Below, piece after piece: positions 11,462-23,591 of a DNA stretch of 64,000 nucleotides. Below the pieces are notes generated by a model. That model was not told where the DNA came from, did not search any database, and saw only the letters and a list, made by a program, of their open reading frames with translations. Position 1 is the first letter of the stretch, and every line of letters starts with the position of its first letter. Position numbers and translations under genes: made by a program. The DNA comes from Lepus europaeus. Its lineage: Eukaryota > Chordata > Mammalia > Lagomorpha > Leporidae. The DNA lies in NCBI RefSeq assembly GCF_033115175.1, contig NC_084838.1, forward strand, positions 64,138,468-64,202,467. The letters run 5' to 3'.

Positions 11462-11668
11462 TTGACAGGCAGAGTGGACAGTGAGAGAGAGAGAGAGACG
11501 GAGAGAAAGGTCTTCCTTTGCCGTTGGTTCACCCTCCAATGACCGCTGCGGCCAGCGCACTGCAGCCAGCACACTGCATTGTTCTGAAGGCAGGAGCCAG
11601 GTACTTATCCTGGTCTCCCATGGGGTGCAGGGCCCAAGCACTTGGGCCATCCTCCACTGCACTCCCTG
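11462..11668 (-). mobile_element. young-type CSINE, 5'-truncated
   Basis: TTGACAGGCAGAGTGGACAG is the reverse of the CTGTCAA tail. The element stops at CACTCCCTGGCC without its head and abuts a plus-strand CSINE. Confidence 0.82.
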
Positions 11669-11958
11669 GCCAGCGGTCTAGCACAGTGGGTTAACACCCT
11701 GGCCTGAAGCGCCGGCGTACCATATGGGCACCGACTTGTGTCCCAGCTGTTCCATTTCCTATGCAGCTGTCTGCCATGACCTGGGTCCCTGCACCCACGT
11801 GGGAGACCTAGAAGAAGCTCTTGGCTCCTGGCTTTGGATCAGCTCAACTCTGGCCATTGTGGCCAATTGGGGAGTGAACCAGAGGATGGAAGACTTCTCT
11901 CTCTATCTGCCTCTGTGTAACTCTGACTTTCAAATAAATAATAAATAAATCTTAAAAA
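11669..11958 (+). mobile_element. CSINE in inverted contact with its neighbour
   Basis: Full head (AGCGGTCTAGCACAGTGGG) and AAATAAATAATAAATC tail, with a short internal deletion after the CTGCCATGACCTGG motif. Confidence 0.82.
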
Positions 11959-11961
11959 AAA

Positions 11962-12503
11962 AAAATCTTATGCTATGATATTTGAAAATTTCATGATGCC
12001 CTGTGTTTTATGGTATCTTTAATGTGAAATAAAAAATTAAAAATAAACCTTAACAGATGCATATTTACTTGTTAAGAGTAAATGAGCATTAATTTATCAA
12101 AATATTTTGGAATAAACAGTATCAATTTACATATTCTGATGAATTTTAAACATAAAGAAAAATATAAAATCTACTTATATTTTATCTTACCTTTGTATTC
12201 ATTTATATTCATTTCTCATTTAGCCCCATTTAGCCCCTTGTTTTAAATTAATGCATATTATTTCAGAAGTTCAATGGAAAGTTTTAAACACATAACTTTA
12301 AAATGGAAAACAGCTTATTAAGAATCAATATGTGGGTGAAATGGTCATCCTTCCATTTAATAATTGTTTACAGTATTTGACCATATTCCCACTAAACTAG
12401 GATCCTTTTGCTTTTTTGCCCATTGGACTCTCTGCTTTGTGAAGAATTAAGCCATTGACTATAATGTAAATTAAAAAATATGCTATCTCAGAAACTAAAA
12501 AGA
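11962..12503. other. AT-rich low-copy DNA
   Basis: No recognisable features. Confidence 0.5.
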
Positions 12504-12594
12504 GGGGTGGGCGTTGTGATCTAGCGGGTAAAGCCACCACCTGCAAAGCTAACATTCCATTTGGGCTCTTATTCATGTTCTGGCTGTTCCACTT
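12504..12594 (+). mobile_element. CSINE, 5' part (split by L1)
   Basis: GGGTGGGCGTTGTGATCTAG head up to CTGTTCCACTT. The expected next bases appear at 12827. Confidence 0.75.
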
Positions 12595-12826
12595 TCTTTT
12601 TTTTTTTTTTTAATAGAAAGCTTTTATTTAATAAATATAAATTTCATAAGTACAGCTTTTGTATTATTTTGGATTATAGCGGTTCTCCCCACTCACCCAC
12701 CCTCCCACCTCCTACTCCCTCTCCCATCCCATTCTTCATTAAGATTCATTTTTAATTATCTTTATATACATAAGATAAACTCTATACTAAGTGAAGATTT
12801 CAAGTTTGCACCAACAAAAATCCAGC
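12595..12826 (-). mobile_element. short L1 3' end nested in a CSINE
   Basis: A T run, then the antisense of the L1 tail (AAAGCTTTTATTTAATAAAT), the C-rich antisense of the G tract, then TTAATTATCTTTATATACAT. It is a severely 5'-truncated insertion of about 230 bases. Confidence 0.82.
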
Positions 12827-13062
12827 TCTCTGCTAATAGCCTGCGAAAAGCAACAGGAGATGACCCATGTTTGGGCCTCTGCCACCCACATAGAAGACCA
12901 GATAAATCTCCTGGCTCCTGTTTTTGGCCTTGTCCAGCATTTGCCTTTGCAGCCGTATGGGAGGTAAACCAGCAGACGACGATCTCTCTCTTTCTCTCCC
13001 TGCCTCATCTGTCCCTGTCTCTATGTAAATCTGTCAAATAAACAAATCTTTGGGAAAAAAAA
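12827..13062 (+). mobile_element. CSINE, 3' part (split by L1)
   Basis: It resumes at TCCAGCTCTCTGCTAATAGC and ends in AAATAAACAAATC and an A run. Confidence 0.75.
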
Positions 13063-14696
13063 AAACATTAGAAATATAGGGAGAGATAGAAGGAGGGACA
13101 GAAAATCATTATATTCTTAGAATTCTATGAACTATATCGAATCTGTTAAAAACTAAACAGCTAAAAATAAATTTAAAAAAGGAAAAAAGTTAAAAAACAT
13201 AAATGTATATATATACCCCTCAAGAGAGGAAAGAAATTTTTGTAACTAATCAATTAAAAATAATTAATGCATTAAATCTATTTAATACATTATTAATACA
13301 TTTAATCTATTCTATTTCAAACCACCTTCATTTAGCCAATGAAATTAGGAATAAAATTTAACTTAAATTTTTAAAAATTAATAAAATTGTACTCTTGAAA
13401 ATACATAAATCTAAAAATTTAAATTCTGAATGGTTAGAGGTAATAATGTATTCAGGAGACATAAATCACTTTCTACTCCTAGTCAAATAATTAAAAACCT
13501 TAAGAAAGTACTTGTGTGAATTGTTTGAGACTAAGTGTACTTTCAATTTAGCATTAAATTTTATGTTTACTATTGAAATCATTTCTTCTAAATAATCAAA
13601 GCTAAGAAGTAAATAAACACTTTCAACATTTAGTGTTTTTTTTTCTAGGAAGATGCTAAAAACATTCCCTTATCAATAAATATCAATGGTTTTCTTTAGT
13701 TTCCTCATTCTATTAACTGTTTAACCACTGACAAATCTTCCTTACACTATACGTTACAACCATTAATTTTTCCTGTATTCAATACTTTCTTTTCTAGAAA
13801 CCAACCTGTAGTCCAATAAGATTTAAAGTAAGAAAGGAAACAAAGCATGCCCCTCAACCTGGGGGAAAGTATATGAAGCAGTAGAGCAGTGAGATGAACC
13901 TGTCTAGATAGCGTTTTTACTGATTTTCTTAATCTTTTTGTACATACATATCAACTGTTAGCAACAAAGTGGTGACTGTCAGTGAAATAGAGTAGCCAAT
14001 GTAAGAGGATTTTAGATATAAAGCTACTTCAGACAAGTCCGGGAAAAATAAAATGAAAATATAATTTATTTTGGTATAAACAATTTTAAGACCCATGCAT
14101 AGTAGACATTTTCCTGCAAACATTTTGAAGATTGTGTGTGTATATGTATGCACACAGATATAAATTGGTAAATGTATTTCCATCTCTTTTATTCCAATAA
14201 TAAAAATTAATACATGTTCATTATTTAAAACATATAAAGTGGAAGACATTTATAAAATGATTTAGTAATTTCTGTAGTCTACTTTTGAAAATCTCATCTA
14301 TGCGAGTTTCACAGTCAATACTACTGCTTCAGAACATACTCTAAAAGATGTGTATGTGTAATTGTTTCTTATACTTTTGTGGGATCTTTTTAAGCTTAAA
14401 TAAATTGTAAGCATTTTAATAAAATGTTAAATATTCACTGAATTCATGATGGTCAACAATTATATAGAAGACTATTTACTTGCCATAATTTATTTTGTTC
14501 AGCTACTTGTTTTTCTTTTTTACTTTTCCTTAGTTTGTTTTTACTACTTTAAAAACAGTGAAGTTGTAATTGCTGTGTTCATCTTTTATACTCCACTTCT
14601 GATTATTTAACTGAGCTACTTTACTATAAATTCATTAAAATAATAAAAAACTAAAAGCATACAGGCTATTTTAAGGCTTGAATATTGGCAGCATGA
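13063..14696. other. 1.6 kb AT-rich low-copy stretch
   Basis: No repeat or gene recognised. Several short ATTAAT-rich stretches only. Confidence 0.5.
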
Positions 14697-14708
14697 TATC
14701 AAGAAAAA

Positions 14709-15030
14709 AAAACTTTACTATTTACTTTTAGTTGTGTAAAAACATAGCAACAGAGAGAGAGGGAGATTGATCTTCCATTTTTTATTTCACTGCCCAAATG
14801 CCTGCAACATCCAGAACCAGGCAGGGCCAAAATTACGAAACAGGATATCAGAATCTGTCACACCTGTGGCACGGACTCAAGTGCATGAGCCATCCTTTGC
14901 TGGCTCCTAGGATGCACATTAGCTGGATCCTGGACCAGAAATAGAGTAGCCAGGTCTCAAACCAAGGACTCCCAGATCAGGTGTAAGCGTCGCATGCAAT
15001 GCCTAACACAGAGCACCACAGGACCCACCC
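14709..15030 (-). mobile_element. CSINE, older, with target duplication
   Basis: Diverged reverse-strand element. TATCAAGAAAAA occurs at 14697-14708 and 15031-15042, bounding it exactly. Confidence 0.8.
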
Positions 15031-15164
15031 TATCAAGAAAAATTTTAAACTTAAAATTTTAAGCTGAGAAAATAGTCTGACACTGCCATCAGATTTTCAC
15101 TTATGAGTGCAATTTTTATTTTCTCCATACATTCTAGTATGGAAAAAAATGAAAACATTTTTCT

Positions 15165-15310
15165 TTATATAAGGTGAACAAATTTCATGTATTTCATGTA
15201 TACAGATTTAGGAGCACAGTGATACTTCCCACCCTACCCTCCCTCCTGCCCATGCTCCCACCCTCTCGCCTCCTTCCATTTTACTATTTCTTCTAATTTT
15301 TACAATAACG
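15165..15310 (-). mobile_element. older L1 3' end fragment
   Basis: AAATTTCATGTATTTCATGT, then a CCCTCC-rich antisense G tract, resembling the L1 tail seen in the opposite orientation at about 51940-52070. Confidence 0.5.
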
Positions 15311-15733
15311 TACTTTCAGTTAAGAAGTTTTAAAATCAAGTTTGGAATTGTGTTATTAACCCCAATATTAGCATATGGAAGATAAGTTTTGAAATTCGAA
15401 TGTGTAATGAATAGAATAGTTTATTAATATAAGGAAGCATTAAATAATAGAAAGAGTGCAGGATTATTAGTCTAAATTTTCAGTCAAATATCTGTCAGTT
15501 CCTTTCAATTCACAGTCAAAATTCAGAATGATCTCTTAGTTCCTCTGGCTGATATTCAGTGTTTACTTATCACCATAAATGTTTTTAGCCAGTCTGACTA
15601 GTCAGGATGCATACGATTTAGATTTTGGATTTTTTCAATCAGCCTGAGTGAACTTTTTAAAATATAAGAAAATTATATTTCACTGCAAAAATTTCTCCAA
15701 TGTCTTCCAGTGTCCCTTGGAATAATAATAATA

Positions 15734-16119
15734 AGCCTCAGGTGATCACTGACGTCCGAAATAAGAGTGTCAATTGTTAAATCAACAACAGAAGTCACTG
15801 TGCACTTACTCCCCATGTAGGACCTCTGTCCTCAACGAGTTGTACTATGAGAATTAAGAATAAAACTTGTCTTCAAACAGTACTTTATACTTTGTGTATC
15901 TGTGCAGGTGCAAACTGTTGAATTCTTTACTTAGTATAGAGTTGACCTTCTATATATAAAGATAATTAAAAATGAATCTTAATGAAGAATAGGATGGGAG
16001 AGGGAGTAGGAGGTGGGACGGAAGTGGAGGTGAGAGGGCAAGTATAGGGGGAAGAACCACTATTTTCTAAAGCTGTACCTATGAAATTTGTATTCATTAA
16101 ATAAAAGCTTTCTAAAAGT
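15734..16119 (+). mobile_element. rabbit-type L1 3' end
   Basis: Single-copy 3' UTR segment (GAGTGTCAATTGTTAAATC to CTTCTATATATAAAG), G-rich tract and ATTCATTAAATAAAAGC end. AAT-repeat target copies at about 15721-15733 and 16121-16131. Confidence 0.85.
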
Positions 16120-16157
16120 AACAATAATAATTCCATATTCCTTTTTCTGCACTTTTT

Positions 16158-16478
16158 TAAAAAATTTATTTTATATATTTGCATGTCAGAGTTACAGAGA
16201 GAGGAGAGGCAGAGAGTTCTTCTATCAGCTGATTCACTCCCCAAACGGCCACAACAGCCAGGCCCAGGTCAGACCAAAGCCAGGAGCCAGGAGCTTCTTC
16301 TACGTCTCCTATGTGGGTACAGGGGCCAAGCACTTGGACCATCCTCCACTGCCCTCCCAGTCACAGTAGCAGGGGGCTGGATTGGGAGTGGAGCATCCAG
16401 TATTCAAACTGGCTGCTCATATGGGATACAGGAGCTGCAGATGGTGGTTTAACCTGCTGCACCAAAACTCCAGTTCCA
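16158..16478 (-). mobile_element. CSINE with exact target duplication
   Basis: Bounded by identical TTTCTGCACTTTTT copies at 16144-16157 and 16479-16492. Confidence 0.9.
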
Positions 16479-16551
16479 TTTCTGCACTTTTTAATGGGTA
16501 CTTGGCACTAGAAACTTACATGTGCACTTGGTTACTTTTTTTGTCTTCCCT

Positions 16552-16665
16552 ACTTAAAGGTAAACTCCATTAGGTCGGGGATTTCATGCTTGTTTATTTC
16601 TTCATCCTTAGTGCTCAGAGCAGGAGGGCCATATGGTGGATTTTCAGCAAATGTCTGTTGCAAGG
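16552..16665 (+). mobile_element. L2 3' end fragment
   Basis: AAACTCCATTAGGTCGGGGA, then TTAGTGCTCAGAGCAGGAGG, then CAGCAAATGTCTGTTG follow the order of the L2 terminal region. Confidence 0.55.
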
Positions 16666-16694
16666 ATGAATATTTAAATCCATATGTTCAAAAA

Positions 16695-16831
16695 GATACT
16701 TAACCCCTCTAAAGCTCAGTTTTCTCATTTGCAAAATTGGTGCAATGATGGCAATATCTACTCCACTGAGATGTCATAAAGACCAAATAATACAATGAGT
16801 ATGAAAGTACTTTGAAAATTGCAAAGGACCA
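16695..16831 (+). mobile_element. MIR SINE
   Basis: ACTTAACCCCTCTAAAGCTC, TTCTCATTTGCAAAATTGG and the ATAATACAATGAGTATGAAAG tail order matches the MIR core. Confidence 0.6.
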
Positions 16832-17599
16832 TTTTGTTTCTCTTAGAAAATCTAAATCTTTTGGATGTAAAACTTAGACTTCGTACTTTTTCTTATTTTT
16901 CTATGTTAAGAAGTTTCTCTCTCCCCAAGTATCAGTAAATGGCAGAATGATATGAGTTAATTAATGATATATCATAAAATAAGTGCAGTGCTAATAATCC
17001 ATATATATTCTCATGGAAACTACATCATCCATCACAGAAAAGAAAATTAATAGGCAATCTCAGACACCTATATCAGGCTTTTAAATAACCATAGATAAAG
17101 TGGGAAACTTTGAAGTACAGTCTATTAGAATTACCAAAATAAGTTTAAATAGTAAGAAAGTATTGTTTTTATTAATTTTTAAATAGCTCTAAAATGTAAC
17201 TATTATCACTTGAAAACTGTGGTAACCATGGTTCTCTATAAATAGGTGCTTTGTGATAAACTAACAAAAATTAAAATTAAAAAGTCAATCTGTATCTGAA
17301 ATTGCTAAGTTTCATCATCTTTATTAGTCGACCCTCAAGAAATTATTCTCTATGTGAACCAAGTATAATAAACAATGGGCTACTTATTAACAAAACATAT
17401 AGTAGCTATTCTGGCATAGAAACTTTAAAGTTGTTCTCAACATGTATTCAATATCATATCAGGGAATAAATAAACAAAACAAGAGATTTTGCAATTTGGA
17501 GGATAAATGTTCCACTTACCTCTTATATTAAGCTAGTTAACTGATTTTGAATAACTTAAACTCAACGTAACTTCTCAAGAGATTACAAATTTCTTACAT
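16832..17599. other. AT-rich low-copy DNA
   Basis: Nothing recognised. Confidence 0.5.
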
Positions 17600-17922
17600 C
17601 AGAACCAGTATATTGACAAAGTAGGTAAAGCCTCTGCCTGCAGTGCCAGCATCATGTATGGGTGCTGGCTCACATCCAGGCTGCTATGCTTCTGATGCAG
17701 CTACCTACTAATTGGAAAATGCAGAGAAGGATGTCCCAGGTACGTGGGACCTTACACCCATATGGGCAATTCAGATGGAATTCCTGGCTCCTGGCTCCTG
17801 GCTCCAGTGTGGCCATTTGGGGAGTGAATCAGTGGATGGAAGATCTCTGTCTCTCTCTATCTCTTCCTCTCTCTCTGTAACACTGACTTTTAAATAAATA
17901 AATAATAAATCTTTTTTTAATT
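17600..17922 (+). mobile_element. CSINE
   Basis: Diverged head (AAAGTAGGTAAAGCCTCTGC) and AAATAAATAAATAATAAATC tail. Confidence 0.8.
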
Positions 17923-18127
17923 GTCTTATGTTAATATATCTTCTTATTTATTTTATATTCAAATTCATATTTGTAGCCAAAAAAACCCAATGTTTAAAAG
18001 TAAGTCATATATTCATAGTTCTTAATTTAACACATAGAAATTTGGGAATAGAGATAATTTTTCCAAAGTTATAAAAATGTTTACATCCAGAAACTCTTTT
18101 TATTATTTATTGTCACAAAAAATCTGT

Positions 18128-18965
18128 TTTTTAAAGGAAGTTTTTATTTAATGAATACAAATTTCATAGGTACAGCTTTAGGAATATAGTGGTTCTAGCC
18201 CCATAGCCACCCTCCACTCCCACTCCCATACCACCTCCTACTCCTTCTTCCATCCCATTCTCATTAAGATTCATTTTTAATTAAACTTATATACAGAAGA
18301 CCAACTCTATACAAAGTAAAAATTCAACAGTTTGCACATACACACAAAGTATAAATTACTGTTTGAGAACATGTTTTACAGGTAATTCTCATAGTACAAC
18401 TTATTAAAGATAAAGGTCCTACATGGAGAGTAAGTACACAGTGACTCCTGCTGTTGATTTAACAATTAACACTCTTATTTTTGATGTCAGTGACTACCCC
18501 AGCTCTTGACACGAGCTGCCAAGGTTGTGGAAGCCTTTTGAGTCCACAAACTCCATTAATATTTAGACAGGGCCATAAGCAAAGTGGAATTTCTATCCTC
18601 CTTCCAGAGAAAAGTACAACCTTCTTGGATGACCCCTTTTTCCACTGGGGTCTCACTCACAGAGATCCTTCATATAAAACATTTTTTGGCACAGTATCTT
18701 AGCTTTCCATGTGTGAAAGCTCACATGGGCTTATCATCCAGTCCAGAGTGCCTTAAATTCTGATTCTGAGGTCAGAGTGCTGTTTAGGGCAGTTGTCATT
18801 CCATGAGAATGTTGCGTGGACTGCTTCCCATGTTGGAACTTTCTCTCCTTTTTAATTGTTATTACCAGAGATTGGTCTCATTTATGTGGTCCCTTTGACA
18901 CTTAATCCTATCTATATGATTAATTTAACACTTAATATGATCACTCTGACACATAAGATTGCATT
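18128..18965 (-). mobile_element. rabbit-type L1 3' end, reverse orientation
   Basis: It starts with the antisense L1 tail (AGTTTTTATTTAATGAATAC), then the C-rich antisense G tract, then the antisense of the 3' UTR unit shared with the copies at 9.3, 15.7 and 20.4 kb. It extends further upstream than those copies (TGTGAAAGCTCACATGGG to ACACTTAATCCTATCTATAT). No ORF2 frame survives. Confidence 0.75.
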
Positions 18966-19041
18966 ATTACAGCCCAGCATAATGGGATTTGGAGTCCCAT
19001 GGCAAATTGAAATAATCTGTTATTGAAAACAGTTTGGTACA

Positions 19042-19380
19042 GAGATAGACATTTCTACAGGGGTTAAGAGCCATTTGGGATGCCCGCAGCCATATCAGAG
19101 CACCTTGGCTGGAGTCCAACCTCTGCTTCCAGTTCCAGCTTCCTCTTAATTCACGACCTGGGATAAAAGCAATCGATGGTTCAAGTACTTTGTCCCTGCC
19201 ACCCATGTGGGAGACATGGATTGATTTTCTCTACTCCTGGCTTGGGGCTGGTCAAGTCCCAGTCATTGTGGATATTGGCGTGGGGGTTGGGAGAGTGAAC
19301 CAGTGGATGGAAGACCTCTAACAGTCTATCTGTCTGCCTCTCTGTCTCCATCTCTCTGTCTTTCAAGTAAATTTTAAAAA
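19042..19380 (+). mobile_element. older CSINE
   Basis: Head AGACATTTCTACAGGGGTTA and late segment GAGTGAACCAGTGGATGGAAG, with a degenerate tail. Confidence 0.7.
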
Positions 19381-19387
19381 ATGATTT

Positions 19388-19710
19388 TTTATTTTTTTTA
19401 TTTGACAAATAGAGTTAGACAGTGAGAGAGAGAGAGAGACAGAGAGAAAGGTCTTCCTTCCATTGGTTCACCCCCCAAATGGCTGCTACGGCCAGAGCTA
19501 TGCCTATCTGAAGCCAGGAGCCAGGTGCTTCTTCCTGGTCTCCCACGTGGGTGCAGGTGCCCAAGCACTCGGGCCATCCTGCACTGTCTTTCCGGGCCAC
19601 AGTGGAGAGCTGGACTGGAAGAGGAGCAACCAGGACTAGAACCCAGTGTCCATATGGGATGCTGGCGCCAGAGGCAGAGGATTAACCAAGTGAGCCACAG
19701 CGCTGGCCCC
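19388..19710 (-). mobile_element. young-type CSINE inserted in the tail of an older CSINE
   Basis: Low-divergence reverse element. CAAGTAA-TTTT-AAA-type copies at 19364-19381 and about 19710-19727 are its target duplication. Confidence 0.85.
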
Positions 19711-19999
19711 AAGTAATTTTTTAAATTAGATAAAACTTCATATAATATGTGGCATCTTTGAAGCCCATTGGATTTTCCTCACAAAAATAAATGTCTCTTA
19801 TTTTAAATTTAAATAAATCAGATATTGTAGTAACAATTCCAATTGTGGTTCCTGTATTGAAAATTATTGATTAATGTCAGGCCAGCAAAATAATTTTTCC
19901 TTTACTAATTTAAAGTTGTCAATGTAATAATCAAAATAACCTCAATATTTGACTATATAACAAATTTATTTTCATTGAATTGATTTAATGACAGGTGTT

Positions 20000-20205
20000 G
20001 AGGAGTTGAGCTAGGGTAAAGCTGGGAAGGGGGAACATCTTACAGGTCTTCCATATGGGTTGCAGGATCCTAATTATTTGAACCATCATCACTGTCTCCT
20101 AGCGTCTTGGTGAGTAAGAAGCTGGAGGCAGAATCTGGGTACTGGACTCAAGTACTTCACTATGGGTGCCAGGAATCTTAACAGCTAGGCCAAATGCCCA
20201 CTTGC
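20000..20205 (-). mobile_element. older CSINE, truncated
   Basis: Degenerate reverse-strand body (CCATATGGGTTGCAGGATCC to AGCTAGGCCAAATGCCCAC). Confidence 0.55.
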
Positions 20206-20285
20206 TGATGCTGTTTTTGAGTTTGACTGCTAACACGTTTTAAGAGCCATGAGAGTATTTTAGGCACAGAAAGCCAAGACACTCT

Positions 20286-20330
20286 GACAAAAAAACAAAA
20301 CAAAACAAAAACAAAAAAACAAAAAAACTC
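20286..20330. repeat. A-rich (CAAAA)n tract
   Basis: CAAAA/CAAAAAAA repeats of about 45 bases with no attached SINE recognised. Confidence 0.8.
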
Positions 20331-20391
20331 GAAATGAAAAATCTTTGTGAGTGAGATCCCAGTTGAAAGAACGGGTCATCAAAGAAGGAGG

Positions 20392-20886
20392 TACCTTTCT
20401 CGGGAGGAGAGAACATCCACTTTGACTATGACCCTATCGGAATAAGATAGGAGTTAGCGAACTCAAAAGGCTTCCATAGCCTTGGCAACTCATGACAAGA
20501 GCCTAGAGTGATTACTGATGCCATAAACAAGAGTGTCAATTCTTAAGTCAACAACAGGAGTCACTGTGCACTTACTCTCCATGTAGGATCTCTGTCCTTA
20601 ATGTGTTGTACAATGTAAATTAATGCTATAACTAGTACTCAAACAGTACTTTACACTTTATGTTCTGTGTGGGTGTGAACTGTTGAAACCTTTACTTAAT
20701 ATATACTAAATTTATCTTCTGTATATAAAGATAATTGAAAATGAATTTTGATGCGAATGGAATGGTAGAGGGAGCAGGAGAGGGGAGGGTTGCGGGTGGG
20801 AGGGAAGTTATGGGGGGAAAAGCCACTGTAATCCAAAAGCTGTACTTTGGAAATTTATATTTATTAAATAAAAGTTAAAAAAAAAG
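20392..20886 (+). mobile_element. rabbit-type L1 3' end
   Basis: It has the same 5' portion as the 9.3 kb copy (GGAGGAGAGAACATCCACTT) but only one copy of the 3' UTR unit. G-rich tract, TATTTATTAAATAAAAG and a short A tail follow. Confidence 0.88.
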
Positions 20887-21285
20887 ACTAACTCTCTTTA
20901 TTTCCCCTATTACCATCCATACAACCAAAGCAAATATCTCCTAACCACTCTCTCACTTGGCAAAAAGTTGGAAACTCAAAAAACCATATTCAGGGATAGC
21001 CACACTCATCACAATAAAAACCTTAAGGCAGAATCTTTTTTGCCCTCTCTATTCACTTTAGATCTACTTGGAACTACCCTGCTCTCCCTAGAAAAGCTCA
21101 TGATGTGAATAACAGCAACAACAAAAATTACACCCTCCTCGGGTAAGTATGCAAAGTTAGGCTCTATATCCAAACCAAATATTAGGTAAGGATCCACCTT
21201 GTTTCCGCATAGTTGCTTTGAAAGTATCTCTTTTCTTGGTAGAAGTGGGTCTTGACTTACCACTTCCATCCTTCCTTTCTCTGTT
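20887..21285. other. low-copy DNA
   Basis: Contains a short minus-strand open frame (21009-21269) without a recognisable family or splice context. Confidence 0.45.
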
Positions 21286-21580
21286 TTTTTTTTTTTTATT
21301 TTGTTGGTTGTTTTTTATAGATTTATTTGAAAGACAGAGTTACAGAGAGATTGAAGGAGATATATACATATGTAGAGAGATCTATATGTAGAAAGATCTT
21401 CCATCTGCTGGCTCACTCCCCAAATGGCTACCATGGCCAGGCCTGGCCAAAGCCAGGAGCCAGGAACTTCCTCTGGGCCTCCCAGATGGATGCAGGGGCC
21501 CAGGGACTGGGGCCATTCCCTGCTGCTCTCCACTTGGAAGCTGGGTCAGAAGTGGAGCATTCAGGACTCAGCAAGTTCAT
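21286..21580 (-). mobile_element. CSINE, 5'-truncated
   Basis: T-rich tail complement, ATTTATTTGAAAGACAGAG, body to AAGTGGAGCATTCAGGACTC. The head is missing. Confidence 0.75.
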
Positions 21581-23275
21581 GGAAAATATGTGTTGCAAAA
21601 AAAAAATCTATGCATGTATTTCAAATGTTTTGCTTCAAAATAAAAATATCATTTCATTACACTTTTCCACAATTTTTGAAGTACTGTTACAAGTGAGTAT
21701 TGATGTATTAAGTATATAATTTTTAAGTCTACTTATATGGGAATATATTCCCAGCAACAATTTTGGAACTATTTCTTGTGTAGATTCTCAGTGATTTCTT
21801 CCTATCTCCTAAAGGTAATCTTTTCCAGGGTTTTAAATATCTCTTGGACTACTGAAACAGAAATATACTTACTTTGAAATTGGAAAGTAAATAAACGTAA
21901 ATATTTAAAAGAAAAAATGGTAAATGTTGAATTCTCAGGACAGTAGTATTTGTGTATGGCTTCTTTTGAGTTTGGTGACATAATCAACTGCCTCTGCAAC
22001 CAAGAGATAGAGCATTCCTTTCCAAAAAGAACTTGGCGAATTTATAACAATGCATTACTTTTTTTCTCAAAAAAATCTTAGAAAGGCATGGCATAATAAT
22101 CAGTACAACATTCCTGGTTGTAGAAGTATTTAATTAAGGCATCCTCATTAGATTAAATCACTTTAATGAAGAAAGCATGTAGTAGCATGCAAGTAATAAG
22201 AATTCACTGTATAAATGGTAATTGTTACTGATGATGATGATGTACGTACTCATTGGTCCTTAATGAAATGCTAAGATAGAATTGAACATGACCTTGGAAG
22301 ATGTGCAGACCTAGATTATAATTTGTAATGATTAGATGTGAAACAGAAGGCAAATTACTTTAATTTTCCTCATCTATAACATGTAATAATAAAATTGAAT
22401 TCTCATTGTGTTGAAATGAATAATGCACTTAACCCAGAGTCTATACAGTTATTATTTCTATATTCACCCTTATTTTACTCAGTAGGAATCACTTATTGAC
22501 TTTTTTTTTAATTGAATCTCTCTAATTAGATGACAAATTACTTGTGGCCCTGTATTATATCTTTTGTTATTTTATTTCTACCAAAAACCCTTTCTATGAC
22601 AACATTTGGCCATTAGTAAATGTGTGATGTCTAGATTTTTCATAATGCTGAGGATTTCAAACCAAGTATACTTTGCACACCCTTAACTCTAAATGGTATA
22701 GTTGTTGCAATTTTTCAAAAATTGTGGGTCAATTTTATCAGGAAACAGCTACCTTATTTGGTAACATATGTAAAACAGTTTTGACTCTTACACATAAACA
22801 TCAACTAAAAAGCAAGATGATAAAAATATTTTCTGAAGCCTTATAATCCAACTTCAAATTAACAGGTTAAACAAAAAAAATTTCATTGAGCTATAACATT
22901 ACTAAATCAATTCATTTATATGTAAGCAATTTTAATTTAGGTTCACAAATATTCCCCAAATGGCAGTATTTTTAGAATAATATTGCCTAAATAGTTTCTT
23001 CATTCTAATTTGGAAAATAATTCAAATAAAGCTATAGAAAAAAATTGACTTTCTGAAATTCCTTTACTTCATTTTTAGTATGAAATAAATTATTTAAGCA
23101 TTTCAAGCTAATACTAGGTTAAATGGCTCCAACATACTAGACAATTTTTTAAACATTTATTTAAATTACACACTCATCCATTGAGCACTTATTCCATACC
23201 AGAGACCATGAAAAGTTATTGCCCTAAAGAAAATCACAAACACATACATGCTTGGATACAATTTAAGAAATCATT
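21581..23275. other. 1.7 kb AT-rich low-copy stretch
   Basis: No repeat or gene assigned with confidence. Confidence 0.5.
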
Positions 23276-23590
23276 GGGGCAGGCATGGTGGTGAAGAAAA
23301 TTAAGCTACCTCATACAATGCCTGCATCCCATATTGCAGCACTCAGGTGCTCTGCTTTCCATCCAGCTCCCTGCTGATGCACTTGGGCAAGCAGTGAATG
23401 ATGGCCCCAGGAGTTGGGACCCTGCCACCTATGTGGGAAACTAGATGAAGTTCCAGGTTCCTGACTTTGGTCTTCACAGCCCCCAACATTGTGGTCATTT
23501 GGGGAGTGAATCAGCATTGAAAGGTCTCTCTATTTCTCCCCCTCCCTATTACTCTGCCTTTCAAATAAATAAGGCAAATCTTTTAAAAAG
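23276..23590 (+). mobile_element. CSINE
   Basis: GGGGCAGGCATGGTGGTGAAG head and AAATAAATAAGGCAAATC tail, moderately diverged. Confidence 0.75.
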
Positions 23591-23591
23591 A

